64,000 nucleotides of DNA from JAEZDP01 sp964430855 (GTDB taxonomy: Bacteria > Acidobacteriota > Vicinamibacteria > Vicinamibacterales > Vicinamibacteraceae): the NCBI GenBank assembly GCA_964430855.1, contig CAYSHC010000010.1:1-64000 (forward strand). The letters run 5' to 3'. The translations under genes were made by a program, and so were the position numbers. Shown piece by piece: positions 28,001-35,105 of the stretch. Below the pieces are notes generated by a model. The model did no database searches. It was given only the letters and a program-made list of their open reading frames with translations, and was not told the DNA's origin. Each line of letters begins with the position of its first letter. Positions within the stretch are counted from its first letter, which is position 1.

Positions 28001-28095
28001 CTGCTTTCGGCACCGACGCGCTGAACACCGACGCTGAAGGAGAAGAGGAGGGCGGCGCAGAGGGCGGCACCGCGGACGCTGCGACGAATAGGCAT
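25024..28095 (-). CDS. Large secreted repeat protein: four N-terminal FAEGA/LLANP repeats, FG-GAP/VCBS repeats, C-terminal ASPIC/UnbV domain
   Basis: 1023 aa from the ATG at 28095, which gives a clean signal peptide (MPIRRSVRGAALCAALLFSF, cleavage near VGA). Residues about 35-465 contain four repeats of about 108 aa, each opening with a (Y/H)FAEGA-like block (FAEGA at 37, 140, 248; a diverged IASGE at 358), then LLANP-like, and closing with AER-x-M plus GH. From about 618 to 910 come FG-GAP/VCBS calcium-loop repeats (DFNGDGIDDVL, DFDNDGDLDIYI, DFDGDGLIDFYVG, DWNNDGRLDIVL, DMDCDGRVDIY). The last 100 residues are an ASPIC/UnbV domain. Likely exported and surface-associated, with Ca-binding propellers. 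The role is unknown; it separates the two glycan clusters. Confidence 0.88.
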   Translation of the reverse strand: MPIRRSVRGAALCAALLFSFSVGVQRVGAESSHRLYFAEGAMGMFTTQYALANPDEDGDAIAELHFLNDIGTVVTRTVTVPARGRVTVNARDIAGLSDAFGLEIVSDRPITAERVMSWNGAVRSSHAERAIAAPATRWHFAEGATIPPFDLFYLLANPTDEDVTVEGTYLRPAPLPPVIRQYVLKPRARLTVWARYEHPALASAEFSATFQASAPIVAERAQYLVDNGTLVGGHSAAGMPSLSTDWYFAEGATGEGFDLFLLLANPAQLPSDVLVTYLLPDGSRHEQPVLVEPQSRYTIWVDLVAPQLASTAVAMQVTSRNGVPVAAERAMWFPGTGAPWRDGHVASGATTVAQRWTIASGESRTARADDTFVLLTNLGEDDARVRVTLGFEDGGAPAVRTVTVPAGSRQNVWISAEFPESLRRSFAIFVEAIGSAPVPLVVESSSYSSDGFEWSGGHNALATPVASRLLQVPPVTVDEHRARTLEVLTRTLGAGEALTVDVAADAPFLVAVAPDGTLTVHAKPDASSRTGRLRAVLRRHDDVVEYVDIDVTVVGTPIVFGPEHYLQRLVFPDFGGGTGLCPIPFGTERNEDGTLRPIDYDALGLGKLLLYSYGTQRDIRVADFNGDGIDDVLTVHYAAREANRPALLFLGQPDGTFVEDPAFTALDLTGFAHTVLVADFDNDGDLDIYIPNYTHNSPDEQNYLLRNDGTGHFTEIADSAGVAMRGRPFALKVEGAQAADFDGDGLIDFYVGSHLFRNDGNMRFTPIQDDLGLFADMGTPGFFEEGVRFIDWNNDGRLDIVLHHPDTGPRLLEFDGTRFHWRKVLVPQDPAGLYEGSFGFNAYDINGDGLEDLVMAGGIGGGETVIMKNLGDRFERELSSIDGWQGDSLAFGDMDCDGRVDIYNRRAVMEEGPLYGAATYAFNQSPVVYPPPIIVEVLGDNGERNQTGRVVRVSPHSRPDVIYTRVVDGGSGFLSRNQYPLYVGTPLNELHRVSVRFDWGVVTADALPGQYLRIHRNGLVERQ

Positions 28096-28166
28096 GACCT
28101 CGGGAAAACGCGCAATGACACGACAGTGCCGACCTGCGGCGGCACGACAGACGTGGGCGCACGACG

Positions 28167-28193
28167 CGCGACACGCGACACGCGACACGCGAC
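28167..28193. repeat. Heptanucleotide tandem repeat (CGCGACA x3.9)
   Basis: Three perfect copies of CGCGACA (28167-28187) plus a fourth that differs only at its last base. It lies 72 bp upstream of the repeat-protein start, in the 173-bp spacer before the next gene on the same strand. The unit length equals that of the other arrays at 45241 and 54739. Confidence 0.75.
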
Positions 28194-28268
28194 GATAGCA
28201 TGCCCCGATTCAGACGCGCGACCGCGCCCTGTCCGGCCGTCAGGCCGCCTGGCCGTGGCGCCCGACGC

Positions 28269-29228
28269 TCAGGAGCGCATGTACTCGATCACGGAGGCCA
28301 GGATCTCGTCGAGGTTCACGCGCGGCTCGTAGCCGACAAGCGCACGGATCTTCGAGATGTCGGGCACGCGCCGCGGCATGTCCTCGAACCCCGATTCGTA
28401 CGCCTGCTCGTAGGGGACGAGCTGGATCTCCGACGTGCTGCCGGTCATCGCCTTGATCTTCTCGGCGAGGGCCAGGATGGTGATCTCCTCGCCGTTGCCG
28501 ATGTTGAACACCTGGCCGACGGCCCGCGGCTCGGCGGCGAGCGCGACGAGCGCGCGCACGACGTCGCCGACGTACGTGAAGCTGCGCGACTGGCTGCCGT
28601 CGCCGTGCACCGTGATCGGGTGGCCCAGCAGCGCCTGGCGGACGAAGTTCGGGATCACCATCCCGTACTGCCCGGACTGCCGCGGCCCCACCGTGTTGAA
28701 GAGCCGCACGATGATGACGGGCAGCTTCTTCTCCTTGTGGTACGCGAGCGCGAGGAACTCGTCGATGGCCTTGCTGCACGCGTAGGCCCACCGGTGCTTG
28801 TGCGTCGGTCCCATGACGAGGTCCTGCTCCTCGTCGAACGGCACGTTGGCGCTCTTGCCGTAGACCTCCGAGGTCGAGGCGAGCACCACGAGCTTCTTCT
28901 TCTTGTTGGCCTGCCGCAGCACGACCTCGGTGCCGTGCACGTTCGTCTCGATGGTCGAGACGGGCTCCTCGACGATCTTCCTCACGCCGACGGCTGCCGC
29001 CAGGTGGAAGACGACGTCGGCGGCGTCGACGAGCTCGGCAAGGAGCGGCTCGTTGTGCACGCTCTCGATGACGTAGCGGAAGCGCGGGTGCGCCTTGAGA
29101 TGCGCGATGTTCTGGATCGAGCCGGTCGAGAGGTCGTCGATGATCTGGACGGAGTGGCCGTCGGCCAGCAGGGCATCCGAGAGGTGTGAGCCGATGAACC
29201 CGGCGCCGCCGGTGATGAGCGCGTGCAT
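28269..29228 (-). CDS. NAD-dependent nucleotide-sugar epimerase/decarboxylase (GalE/UXS-like SDR)
   Basis: A 319-aa extended SDR. It begins at ATG 29228 (HALITGGAGFIGSHLSDALL); a longer frame to 29285 adds unrelated residues. IIDDLSTGSIQNI is the ribose-binding loop. LAAAVGVRKIVEEP, ASTSEVYGKS and the catalytic pair in YACSKAIDEF follow. RLFNTVGPRQSGQYGMVIPNFV resembles UDP-glucuronate decarboxylases and GalE-like epimerases; the exact activity cannot be decided. It is the last gene of the - strand glycan operon, 23 nt after the DUF3108 gene. Confidence 0.87.
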   Translation of the reverse strand: MHALITGGAGFIGSHLSDALLADGHSVQIIDDLSTGSIQNIAHLKAHPRFRYVIESVHNEPLLAELVDAADVVFHLAAAVGVRKIVEEPVSTIETNVHGTEVVLRQANKKKKLVVLASTSEVYGKSANVPFDEEQDLVMGPTHKHRWAYACSKAIDEFLALAYHKEKKLPVIIVRLFNTVGPRQSGQYGMVIPNFVRQALLGHPITVHGDGSQSRSFTYVGDVVRALVALAAEPRAVGQVFNIGNGEEITILALAEKIKAMTGSTSEIQLVPYEQAYESGFEDMPRRVPDISKIRALVGYEPRVNLDEILASVIEYMRS

Positions 29229-29251
29229 ATGGGAGTCGCTTGCGTGGTCCG

Positions 29252-30118
29252 TCAGTGCGCCTCGAGGGCGTCGTGCCGCCGGCAATCATCGCACGACACC
29301 GGGGCGGCAGGCGCCACGGCCGCCTGGCGGGACTCGTCGGCGAGCGTGAGGACGAACGCCCCCACCGGCAGGGTCGCCTGGAGCTTCACCGGCACGCGAC
29401 GCGCATCGTCGGAGATCCAGATCGCCAGGCCCTCGCCGAACGGCTGGCCCTGCCCGTCGCGCACCGTGGGCTCGATCCGCCAGGCGGTGACGTCACCCGT
29501 GCCGACGCGCAGCGGCTCGCGTCCGACCACCCGCGCCGCGACGGTGTAGATCTCGCCGGAGTCGGCCACGGCGAAGCGCGTCGTGCTGCCCTCGGCCAGC
29601 GGCATGGCGCGGAGCGCATAGATGGCCGACAGCGCGTCATGGGTCGTCCCCGGCAGCCGCTGCTCCTCGCGCACGGTCGTGCTCGTCGTGACGTGATAGG
29701 TCGCGCGCCGCCGGCGGTGGTCGAAGAGGATCTCCTTCATGCGCTGCCGGGCACCCTCGCGGCTGTAGATCGAGCCGCGCTGGGGCAACAACGTCCGCGT
29801 CTCGAGCAGCGTGTCGGCCTTGTAGTAGAGGGTGTACATCCGGGCCAGCAGCGGCGTCGGCGTGCCCTCCGCGACGATGTACCAGGCGGTGGAGTCGTAG
29901 GAGGGCCGTCGCTCGCGGACCGTCACCGTGGCGGTGCCGGCCGTGACCAGCCCTGACCACGTGACGTCGTAGGCAAGCCGTTCGCCCACGGCGAAGGGCA
30001 CCGGGTGGTCGCGCTCGCCACGGTCGGCCGGCCGCTGCGCAGCCAGCGTCGTCAGGGCCATGCCGACCACCAGCACCATCAGGACAGCCGTCTCGATGCG
30101 TCGGCGTGCGGGTCTCAT
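29252..30118 (-). CDS. DUF3108 domain exported protein
   Basis: A 288-aa protein with an N-terminal signal/anchor (TAVLMVLVVGMALTTLAAQ). Residues about 40-270 match the DUF3108 pattern: VGERLAYDVTWSGLVTAGTATV, then WYIVAEG, MYTLYYKADTLLETRTLLPQ and VPVKLQATLPVGAFVLTL. These proteins are envelope beta-rich proteins of unknown function. ATG 30118 shares one base with the upstream stop; GTG 30121 is an alternative. Cotranscription with glycan genes suggests an envelope role, but nothing more specific can be said. Confidence 0.85.
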   Translation of the reverse strand: MRPARRRIETAVLMVLVVGMALTTLAAQRPADRGERDHPVPFAVGERLAYDVTWSGLVTAGTATVTVRERRPSYDSTAWYIVAEGTPTPLLARMYTLYYKADTLLETRTLLPQRGSIYSREGARQRMKEILFDHRRRRATYHVTTSTTVREEQRLPGTTHDALSAIYALRAMPLAEGSTTRFAVADSGEIYTVAARVVGREPLRVGTGDVTAWRIEPTVRDGQGQPFGEGLAIWISDDARRVPVKLQATLPVGAFVLTLADESRQAAVAPAAPVSCDDCRRHDALEAH

Positions 30119-31266
30119 CACGTGCCTCCATGCCTCTGTTCGTCCGCCGCTCCCAAGCTCGTCCCGTGCGAGATCCGCTTGCCGGCCACATCGAAATAGA
30201 CGGCCTCCGTGAGGCGGGCGGTCGCATCCCAGGTGAAGGCGGCACTGCGTATCGTGCCGAGCCGGCGCAGGCGCGCCGCGAGCGGCGTGTCATGGACGAG
30301 TCGGACGATGGCGTCGGCAATCGCCGGCACGTCGGTCGGGTCGACGAGGACCGCGGCGTCCCCGGCCACCTCCGGCATCGAGCCTCGGCTGGACGTCACG
30401 ACGGGCGTACCGGCAGCCATGGCCTCCACGATGGGGAGCCCGAACCCTTCCCAGAGCGAGACGTACGCCAGGCAGGACGCGCCGGCGTACAGGCCGGGAA
30501 GATCGGCACTCCGGACCACGGACAGCCAGCGGATCGGGCGCGGCAGGCCCAGCGCGGCGGCGGAGGCATCCAGCCGCGCCTGCGCGCTGGCGGCAGGGCC
30601 GGCGATGACGAGGTCGAGGTCGTCGAGGCGGCGCTCCGAGGCCTTCGCCGCGACCAGCCGCCGGAGGTTCTTGCGCGGCGCGTCGGCGCCCACGTACAGC
30701 ACGTAGGGCCTGTCGAGCCCGTGGGCGCGTCGCACCCGGGCGACGTCGCCGGCCGTGGCCTGGCGGAACGTGTCGGCGACGCCGAGCGGCACGACGCGGA
30801 TGCGCGACGCGTCGACGCGGTAGTGCTCGACGATGTCGTCGGCGGCGGCTTGCGAGGGCACCAGCAGCGCGTCGGCGCGCCGGGCCGCGCGCACGGAGAA
30901 GGCGCGGTGGAAGATGTGCTCGGCAGGATTCCTGCGCGCCGGCATCGTCACCGCCGTGGCATCGTGCACCGTCATGACGACGGGGCAGCCGACGCGGAGC
31001 GGACCGATCGGCGCTGTCGCATGCACGAGGTCGACGCCGTCACGCCGCGCCCGTCGCGCGCAGCCAGTCACCAGCCAGGCCGTGAGGCGCGCGCCATTGC
31101 CCAGCCTGCGCCAGGGGCTCGTCGTCGCGGGGCCCGTCGCGCGTTCCCAGCGGTGGAGACCCACGACGTGCCGGCTGGCGAGCGCGGCCTCGAGGTGCCT
31201 CGCGTAGACGCCGACGCCGGTGCCCACGCGGTTGGAGAACGTCACGTCGTAGCCGACGCGTATCAC
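30118..31266 (-). CDS. GT4 glycosyltransferase
   Basis: A 382-aa GT4 enzyme starting at GTG 31266 in a GTGA overlap with the upstream methyltransferase stop. IRVGYDVTFSNRVGTGVGVYARHL is the N-terminal glycine-loop region. VPLGVADTF, YVLYVGADAPRKNLRRLV and SLWEGFGLPIVEAMAAGTPVVTS form a textbook donor site with E-x7-E. It probably adds one sugar of the second repeat unit. Confidence 0.9.
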   Translation of the reverse strand: MIRVGYDVTFSNRVGTGVGVYARHLEAALASRHVVGLHRWERATGPATTSPWRRLGNGARLTAWLVTGCARRARRDGVDLVHATAPIGPLRVGCPVVMTVHDATAVTMPARRNPAEHIFHRAFSVRAARRADALLVPSQAAADDIVEHYRVDASRIRVVPLGVADTFRQATAGDVARVRRAHGLDRPYVLYVGADAPRKNLRRLVAAKASERRLDDLDLVIAGPAASAQARLDASAAALGLPRPIRWLSVVRSADLPGLYAGASCLAYVSLWEGFGLPIVEAMAAGTPVVTSSRGSMPEVAGDAAVLVDPTDVPAIADAIVRLVHDTPLAARLRRLGTIRSAAFTWDATARLTEAVYFDVAGKRISHGTSLGAADEQRHGGT

Positions 31267-32780
31267 GGCTTCCTGGCGATCACCGCGTAGTCGAGATAGG
31301 TGAAGAGCAGGCTGTTGAGCTTGTCGACGTTCGCGTTGAGCGTGTAGTGCATCGCCTCGCCTCCGGCGACGTGCTGGAGCTTCTGCGACTCGGGGTAGGG
31401 CGCGCTGAAGCGGACGTCGACCTCCGGGAACCCGCTCGCGCGCACGAAGTACGACAGCGTGTCGGGGTGCAGCGGCCGCACGTGCGTGATGTCGAGCACG
31501 TAGCTCTGGAAGAACGCGAACCAGCACGAGACGTTGATGGTCTCGAGGACGAGCAGGCCGCCGGGCCGCAGCGCATGGTACGCCGCCTGGAGCAGCGCCA
31601 CGAGATACTCGGGCTGGAGGTGCTCGACGACCTGCGCGGCGAAGATGCCGCCCAGCGAGGCGTCGGGCTGCCCGCGCAGGTAGCCGAGCGCGTCGCCCTC
31701 GTGCGCGTCGAGGCCGCGCTGCCGGCACACTTCGACCATCTCGTGGTTGATGTCGAGCCCGCGCGCCCTGATGCCCGCGTGCTTCAGCAGGTCGAGGAAC
31801 TCGCCGCGGCCGCAGCCGATGTCGAGCACGTCCTGCTGGCCCTCGAAGAGGGGGACGTACTCGAGCAGGCGCTGCCGAATCGCCTCGGGTGAGCCCCGGA
31901 AGCGGTCCTCGAAGCCCACGTACTTGTACGAGTCGATCGCCCCGGTCGCGAACGACTCCGGTTGGGTCGGCCCCCCGGGCCGGGCGTCGGTGGGCGTGCT
32001 GGCTGGGGTGACGTTGTCGGGACGGCTCGGAGAGCCGTCCCTACCGTGGCCGACCCTGCGGCGTTCCAGTTCGCGTTGCAGCGTCTGCGTCGCGCGGGAC
32101 ACGACGGCCACCGACTGGGCGAGCTGCTCGTGGGCCGCGTCGAGCGCCCTGACCCGCGCCTCGAAGCGCTTCTCGCGCGTGCCGAGGATCTCGAGACGCC
32201 GGTTCAGCTCGTCCCCCACGCCGCTGATGGCGCCTCCCGGGCCCACGGTGCGATGGTGCAGCGTGTCGACGGCCTCGGCGATGTCCTCGACGCGGCGCGT
32301 GGCCAGGGCGTTGAACTCGTAGTCCTTCGTGTCGATGAACGGCGTGAGCTTCTGGAGGTACTGGATCAGCGCGGAGTGGAACGTGGCCAGGGCCTCGCGC
32401 TCGATGCGCATGGCCTCGATCATCGCGACGGCGCTCTCCCGCGCGGCACGCTGCACGGGCACGTTGCGATTGACGTGATCGACGAGCGACGCGTTGAACG
32501 CCTGCTGGCGCGCGAAGACCGGCTCGAGCACCGACCAGACGAGCCTGATGATCCGCCCCTTGATGCCGCCGGGCAGCTGCACGCCCGCCAGCAGGTCGTA
32601 CCGCTCGTTGAGCGGCGTGACCTGCGTCTCGTCGGGGCCCGGCGGCGGGTGCGGCAGCTCCGGCGGACGCGGCAGCGCGGCGTCGAGCGCCGTCAGCGCG
32701 GCGTTGTACGCGGCATCGGCGGCTTCGCGCGCGGCCTTCAGGGTCGCGAGGTCTTCCTTGGTGATCGTCCGCGTCGCCAC
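31263..32780 (-). CDS. Coiled-coil class I SAM methyltransferase, possible glycan chain-terminating enzyme
   Basis: A 505-aa protein (GTG start). Residues 1-245 are mostly helical with Ala/Glu/Arg heptads, notably 150-245. Residues 246-255 (GRDGSPSRPD) are encoded by a palindromic repeat. The methyltransferase domain (about 285-505) shows VLDIGCGRGEF at 318-328, GLDINHEMVEVC, AAQVVEHLQPEYL and GGLLVLETIN. Coiled-coil plus methyltransferase is the layout of WbdD-like proteins, which end O-antigen chains and use the coiled coil as a ruler; this role is inference, and no kinase domain is seen. It overlaps the next GT4 gene by 4 nt and starts 5 nt after the thiG stop. Confidence 0.85.
   Translation of the reverse strand: MATRTITKEDLATLKAAREAADAAYNAALTALDAALPRPPELPHPPPGPDETQVTPLNERYDLLAGVQLPGGIKGRIIRLVWSVLEPVFARQQAFNASLVDHVNRNVPVQRAARESAVAMIEAMRIEREALATFHSALIQYLQKLTPFIDTKDYEFNALATRRVEDIAEAVDTLHHRTVGPGGAISGVGDELNRRLEILGTREKRFEARVRALDAAHEQLAQSVAVVSRATQTLQRELERRRVGHGRDGSPSRPDNVTPASTPTDARPGGPTQPESFATGAIDSYKYVGFEDRFRGSPEAIRQRLLEYVPLFEGQQDVLDIGCGRGEFLDLLKHAGIRARGLDINHEMVEVCRQRGLDAHEGDALGYLRGQPDASLGGIFAAQVVEHLQPEYLVALLQAAYHALRPGGLLVLETINVSCWFAFFQSYVLDITHVRPLHPDTLSYFVRASGFPEVDVRFSAPYPESQKLQHVAGGEAMHYTLNANVDKLNSLLFTYLDYAVIARKP
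32019..32044. repeat. Palindromic repeat element (copy A) inside a coding sequence
   Basis: Arms GGGACGGCTC (32019-32028) and GAGCCGTCCC (32032-32041) around GGA, followed by TAC. On the coding (-) strand it supplies codons 246-254 of the coiled-coil methyltransferase. The same sequence, including the asymmetric CTACC end, recurs at 60612-60637 and, inverted, at 60430-60455. Confidence 0.85.
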
Positions 32781-32785
32781 GCGTC

Positions 32786-33574
32786 TCAGGCCCTCGATGC
32801 CGCCTGGTGGATCGTGCCGGTCAGCGGACTGCTGGCCGATGCGTAACGCTTCTTCGGGATGCGCCCGGCCAGATAGGCGAGGCGGCCGGCCTGCACCGCG
32901 TACTTCATCGCCTCGGCCATGGCGACCGGGTTCTCGGCCCCGGCGATGGCCGAGTTCAGCAGCACGCCATCCGCGCCCAGCTCCATCGCGATCGCGGCAT
33001 CAGAGGCCGTGCCGACGCCCGCGTCGACGATGACGGGCACGCGCACGAGCTCCTTGATGATGGCGATGTTGTTCGGGTTCTGGATGCCCAGCCCCGATCC
33101 GATCGGGGCGCCGAGCGGCATCACCGCCGCCGCGCCGGCGTCCTCGAGCTTGAGACACACCACGGGGTCGTCGGTGGTATAGGGCAGCACCACGAAGCCT
33201 TCGGCAACCAGCACCTTCGTGGCCTCGATGAGCGCGGGGTTGTCGGGGAAGAGCGTGCGCTCGTCGCCGATCACCTCGAGCTTGACCCAGTTGGACAATC
33301 CCGCTTCGCGCGCGAGCCGCGCCGTGCGGATGGCGTCCTCCGCCGTGTAGCAGCCGGCGGTGTTCGGCAGGATGAACAGGCCTTCGTCGATGTAGTCGAG
33401 CAGCGACTCGCCGCTGGTGTCGTTGAGGTCGACGCGCCGCACCGCCACGGTCACTACCTCGGTGCCGGAGGCGGCGTGGCACTTGGCCATCACCTGGTGC
33501 GACGGGTACTTGCCGGTGCCGACGAAGAGGCGCGAGGTGAAGGTGCGGTCGGCGATGGTGAGGGTGTCAGACAT
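32786..33574 (-). CDS. thiG: Thiazole synthase
   Basis: A 262-aa TIM-barrel enzyme that builds the thiazole phosphate of thiamine from deoxyxylulose 5-phosphate, dehydroglycine and the thiocarboxylate of ThiS. FTSRLFVGTGKY, VTVAVRRVDL, ILPNTAGCYTAEDAI, NWVKLEVIGD (Schiff-base Lys), VMPLGAPIGSGLGIQNP and VDAGVGTASDAAIAMELGADGVL are all present, and the length is normal. It overlaps the upstream GT-C gene by 8 nt, so it lies inside the glycan operon rather than beside thiS, which is 6.5 kb upstream in the same operon. Confidence 0.96.
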   Translation of the reverse strand: MSDTLTIADRTFTSRLFVGTGKYPSHQVMAKCHAASGTEVVTVAVRRVDLNDTSGESLLDYIDEGLFILPNTAGCYTAEDAIRTARLAREAGLSNWVKLEVIGDERTLFPDNPALIEATKVLVAEGFVVLPYTTDDPVVCLKLEDAGAAAVMPLGAPIGSGLGIQNPNNIAIIKELVRVPVIVDAGVGTASDAAIAMELGADGVLLNSAIAGAENPVAMAEAMKYAVQAGRLAYLAGRIPKKRYASASSPLTGTIHQAASRA

Positions 33575-35105
33575 GGGAGTGCGGCCGGGTGCGCCGGGCG
33601 ACGGCCCAGGCCAGTCCGAGCGTCGCCACGGCCAACAGCACGAGGATACTCCATGTGACGGCCGGCTCCTGGGACGCCGTCGTCGCGAGGATCAGGGCCG
33701 TGATGGCCTGATCGCCGACGTCGATGTCGCCCGTCGGGCGCGTGAACAGCGCCTGCGTGGAGACGGTGCCCGGCAGGGTGGCGTAGTAGTGGCGCACGAT
33801 GTCGACGACCACGACCCAGAGGCTGGCGAGGCCGGCCACCACGGCGGGTGCGGCGAAGCGTCCGCGCGCCAGCGTCGCGAGGCCGATCCCGACAAACGCC
33901 GCGGCAGGCGCCAGCACCGGGAACAGCCACCGTCCCTGGTGCAGTCCCTCGAACCCGAGCAGGGCCAGGCGCACCGACGGCTGGGCCGCGCACAGCAGCA
34001 GCGCGACGCCCCACCAGACGGCGACGCGCGCAGGCAGCCGACCATCGCCGTCCCGGCGGACGAGCGCGGCCACGCCACCCGCGACGCCGAGTGCGCCGAT
34101 CGCCGAGAGGACGCCCGCGGCGCCCTGCGGCGTCAGCGGCTGCAGCCAGATGTCACGGGCGTTGTACACAAGCGGCCGATAGAGCGAGAGCAGCGCGCTG
34201 GCGGCGAACCCCAGTGCCTGCGTGAGCATGTCGTCGACCACGGCCCGCAGGAACGGCCACGGGTGCTGGACCGCGGCCCGCGTGCCGTCCGAGAGGTCGG
34301 CCACGTACGGCGTGACCAGATCGGTCAACGACACGACGCGTGTCAGCAGCACCGCGACGATGAGTGCGGCCGCGAGGCCGAGCAGCGTGGTGCGTCGCGC
34401 TGCGGGATGCGCGGCGCCCGCGCCGGCCGAGACGCGCCTCCAGGCGTATGACCACGCGAGAAGGCCAAGCCCCGCCGCGGTCATCGGAAGGAGGAAGTGC
34501 GTGGTGTCCTTCCAGAGCATGCCGCCGATGGCGCAGGCCGGGAGGAGCGGGACGTGCCACCAGCGGTGCCGGCCCAGGGCGATGCGCGTGAAGGCCAGCA
34601 GGGCCACGGCGCTGAAGGCGTTGGCCCACGCGTCCGGCGTCACGCCCCCGGCGTACTTGGCGGCCACGGGATGAACGGCCACCACGGCCGCCGCGACGAG
34701 CGCCGCCACGTGGTGTCGTGTCAGATGCCACGCCATCGCCCACGCGGCCAGCGCGATGACGGGCAGCGACAGCGCGTTCCAGGCGCGCAACGCGAAGAGC
34801 GGCAGGGTGGCTCCGCCGTCGCGGCACAGCCATCGGAGCTGCCACGCGGTCGTGCGACGGAAGCCAGTCTTGCCGCCTTCGCCCAGCTCGAAGAGCTGAC
34901 CGTCGGGCGGCGCGATGCACGCGCGCGCGGCGGGCGAGGCGTCCTCGAGGGCCAGCATCTGCGCCGCGCGGAGGTAGGCCATCTCGTCCGACACCTGATA
35001 CAGGGGACGGAGGCGGGCCTGCGCCAGCGCGTGCAGCAGGGCGACGGCGAGAACGAGGGCCAGCAGCAGGCGCTGCCGTGACTCGGACACCATGGTGGAC
35101 TCCAT
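33567..35105 (-). CDS. Polytopic membrane protein, GT39/PMT-like (GT-C) glycosyltransferase candidate
   Basis: A 512-aa protein with about 12 hydrophobic helices. The first luminal loop has QVSDEMAYLRAAQML, where the Asp-Glu pair is in the usual place of the GT-C acidic motif. GGVTPDAWANAFSAVALLAFTRIALG and GMLWKDTTHFLLP resemble GT39/ArnT-type proteins. The ATG at 35105 shares one base with the upstream stop and the gene end overlaps thiG by 8 nt. Transfer of a polyprenyl-linked sugar is inferred from topology. Confidence 0.78.
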   Translation of the reverse strand: MESTMVSESRQRLLLALVLAVALLHALAQARLRPLYQVSDEMAYLRAAQMLALEDASPAARACIAPPDGQLFELGEGGKTGFRRTTAWQLRWLCRDGGATLPLFALRAWNALSLPVIALAAWAMAWHLTRHHVAALVAAAVVAVHPVAAKYAGGVTPDAWANAFSAVALLAFTRIALGRHRWWHVPLLPACAIGGMLWKDTTHFLLPMTAAGLGLLAWSYAWRRVSAGAGAAHPAARRTTLLGLAAALIVAVLLTRVVSLTDLVTPYVADLSDGTRAAVQHPWPFLRAVVDDMLTQALGFAASALLSLYRPLVYNARDIWLQPLTPQGAAGVLSAIGALGVAGGVAALVRRDGDGRLPARVAVWWGVALLLCAAQPSVRLALLGFEGLHQGRWLFPVLAPAAAFVGIGLATLARGRFAAPAVVAGLASLWVVVVDIVRHYYATLPGTVSTQALFTRPTGDIDVGDQAITALILATTASQEPAVTWSILVLLAVATLGLAWAVARRTRPHSHV

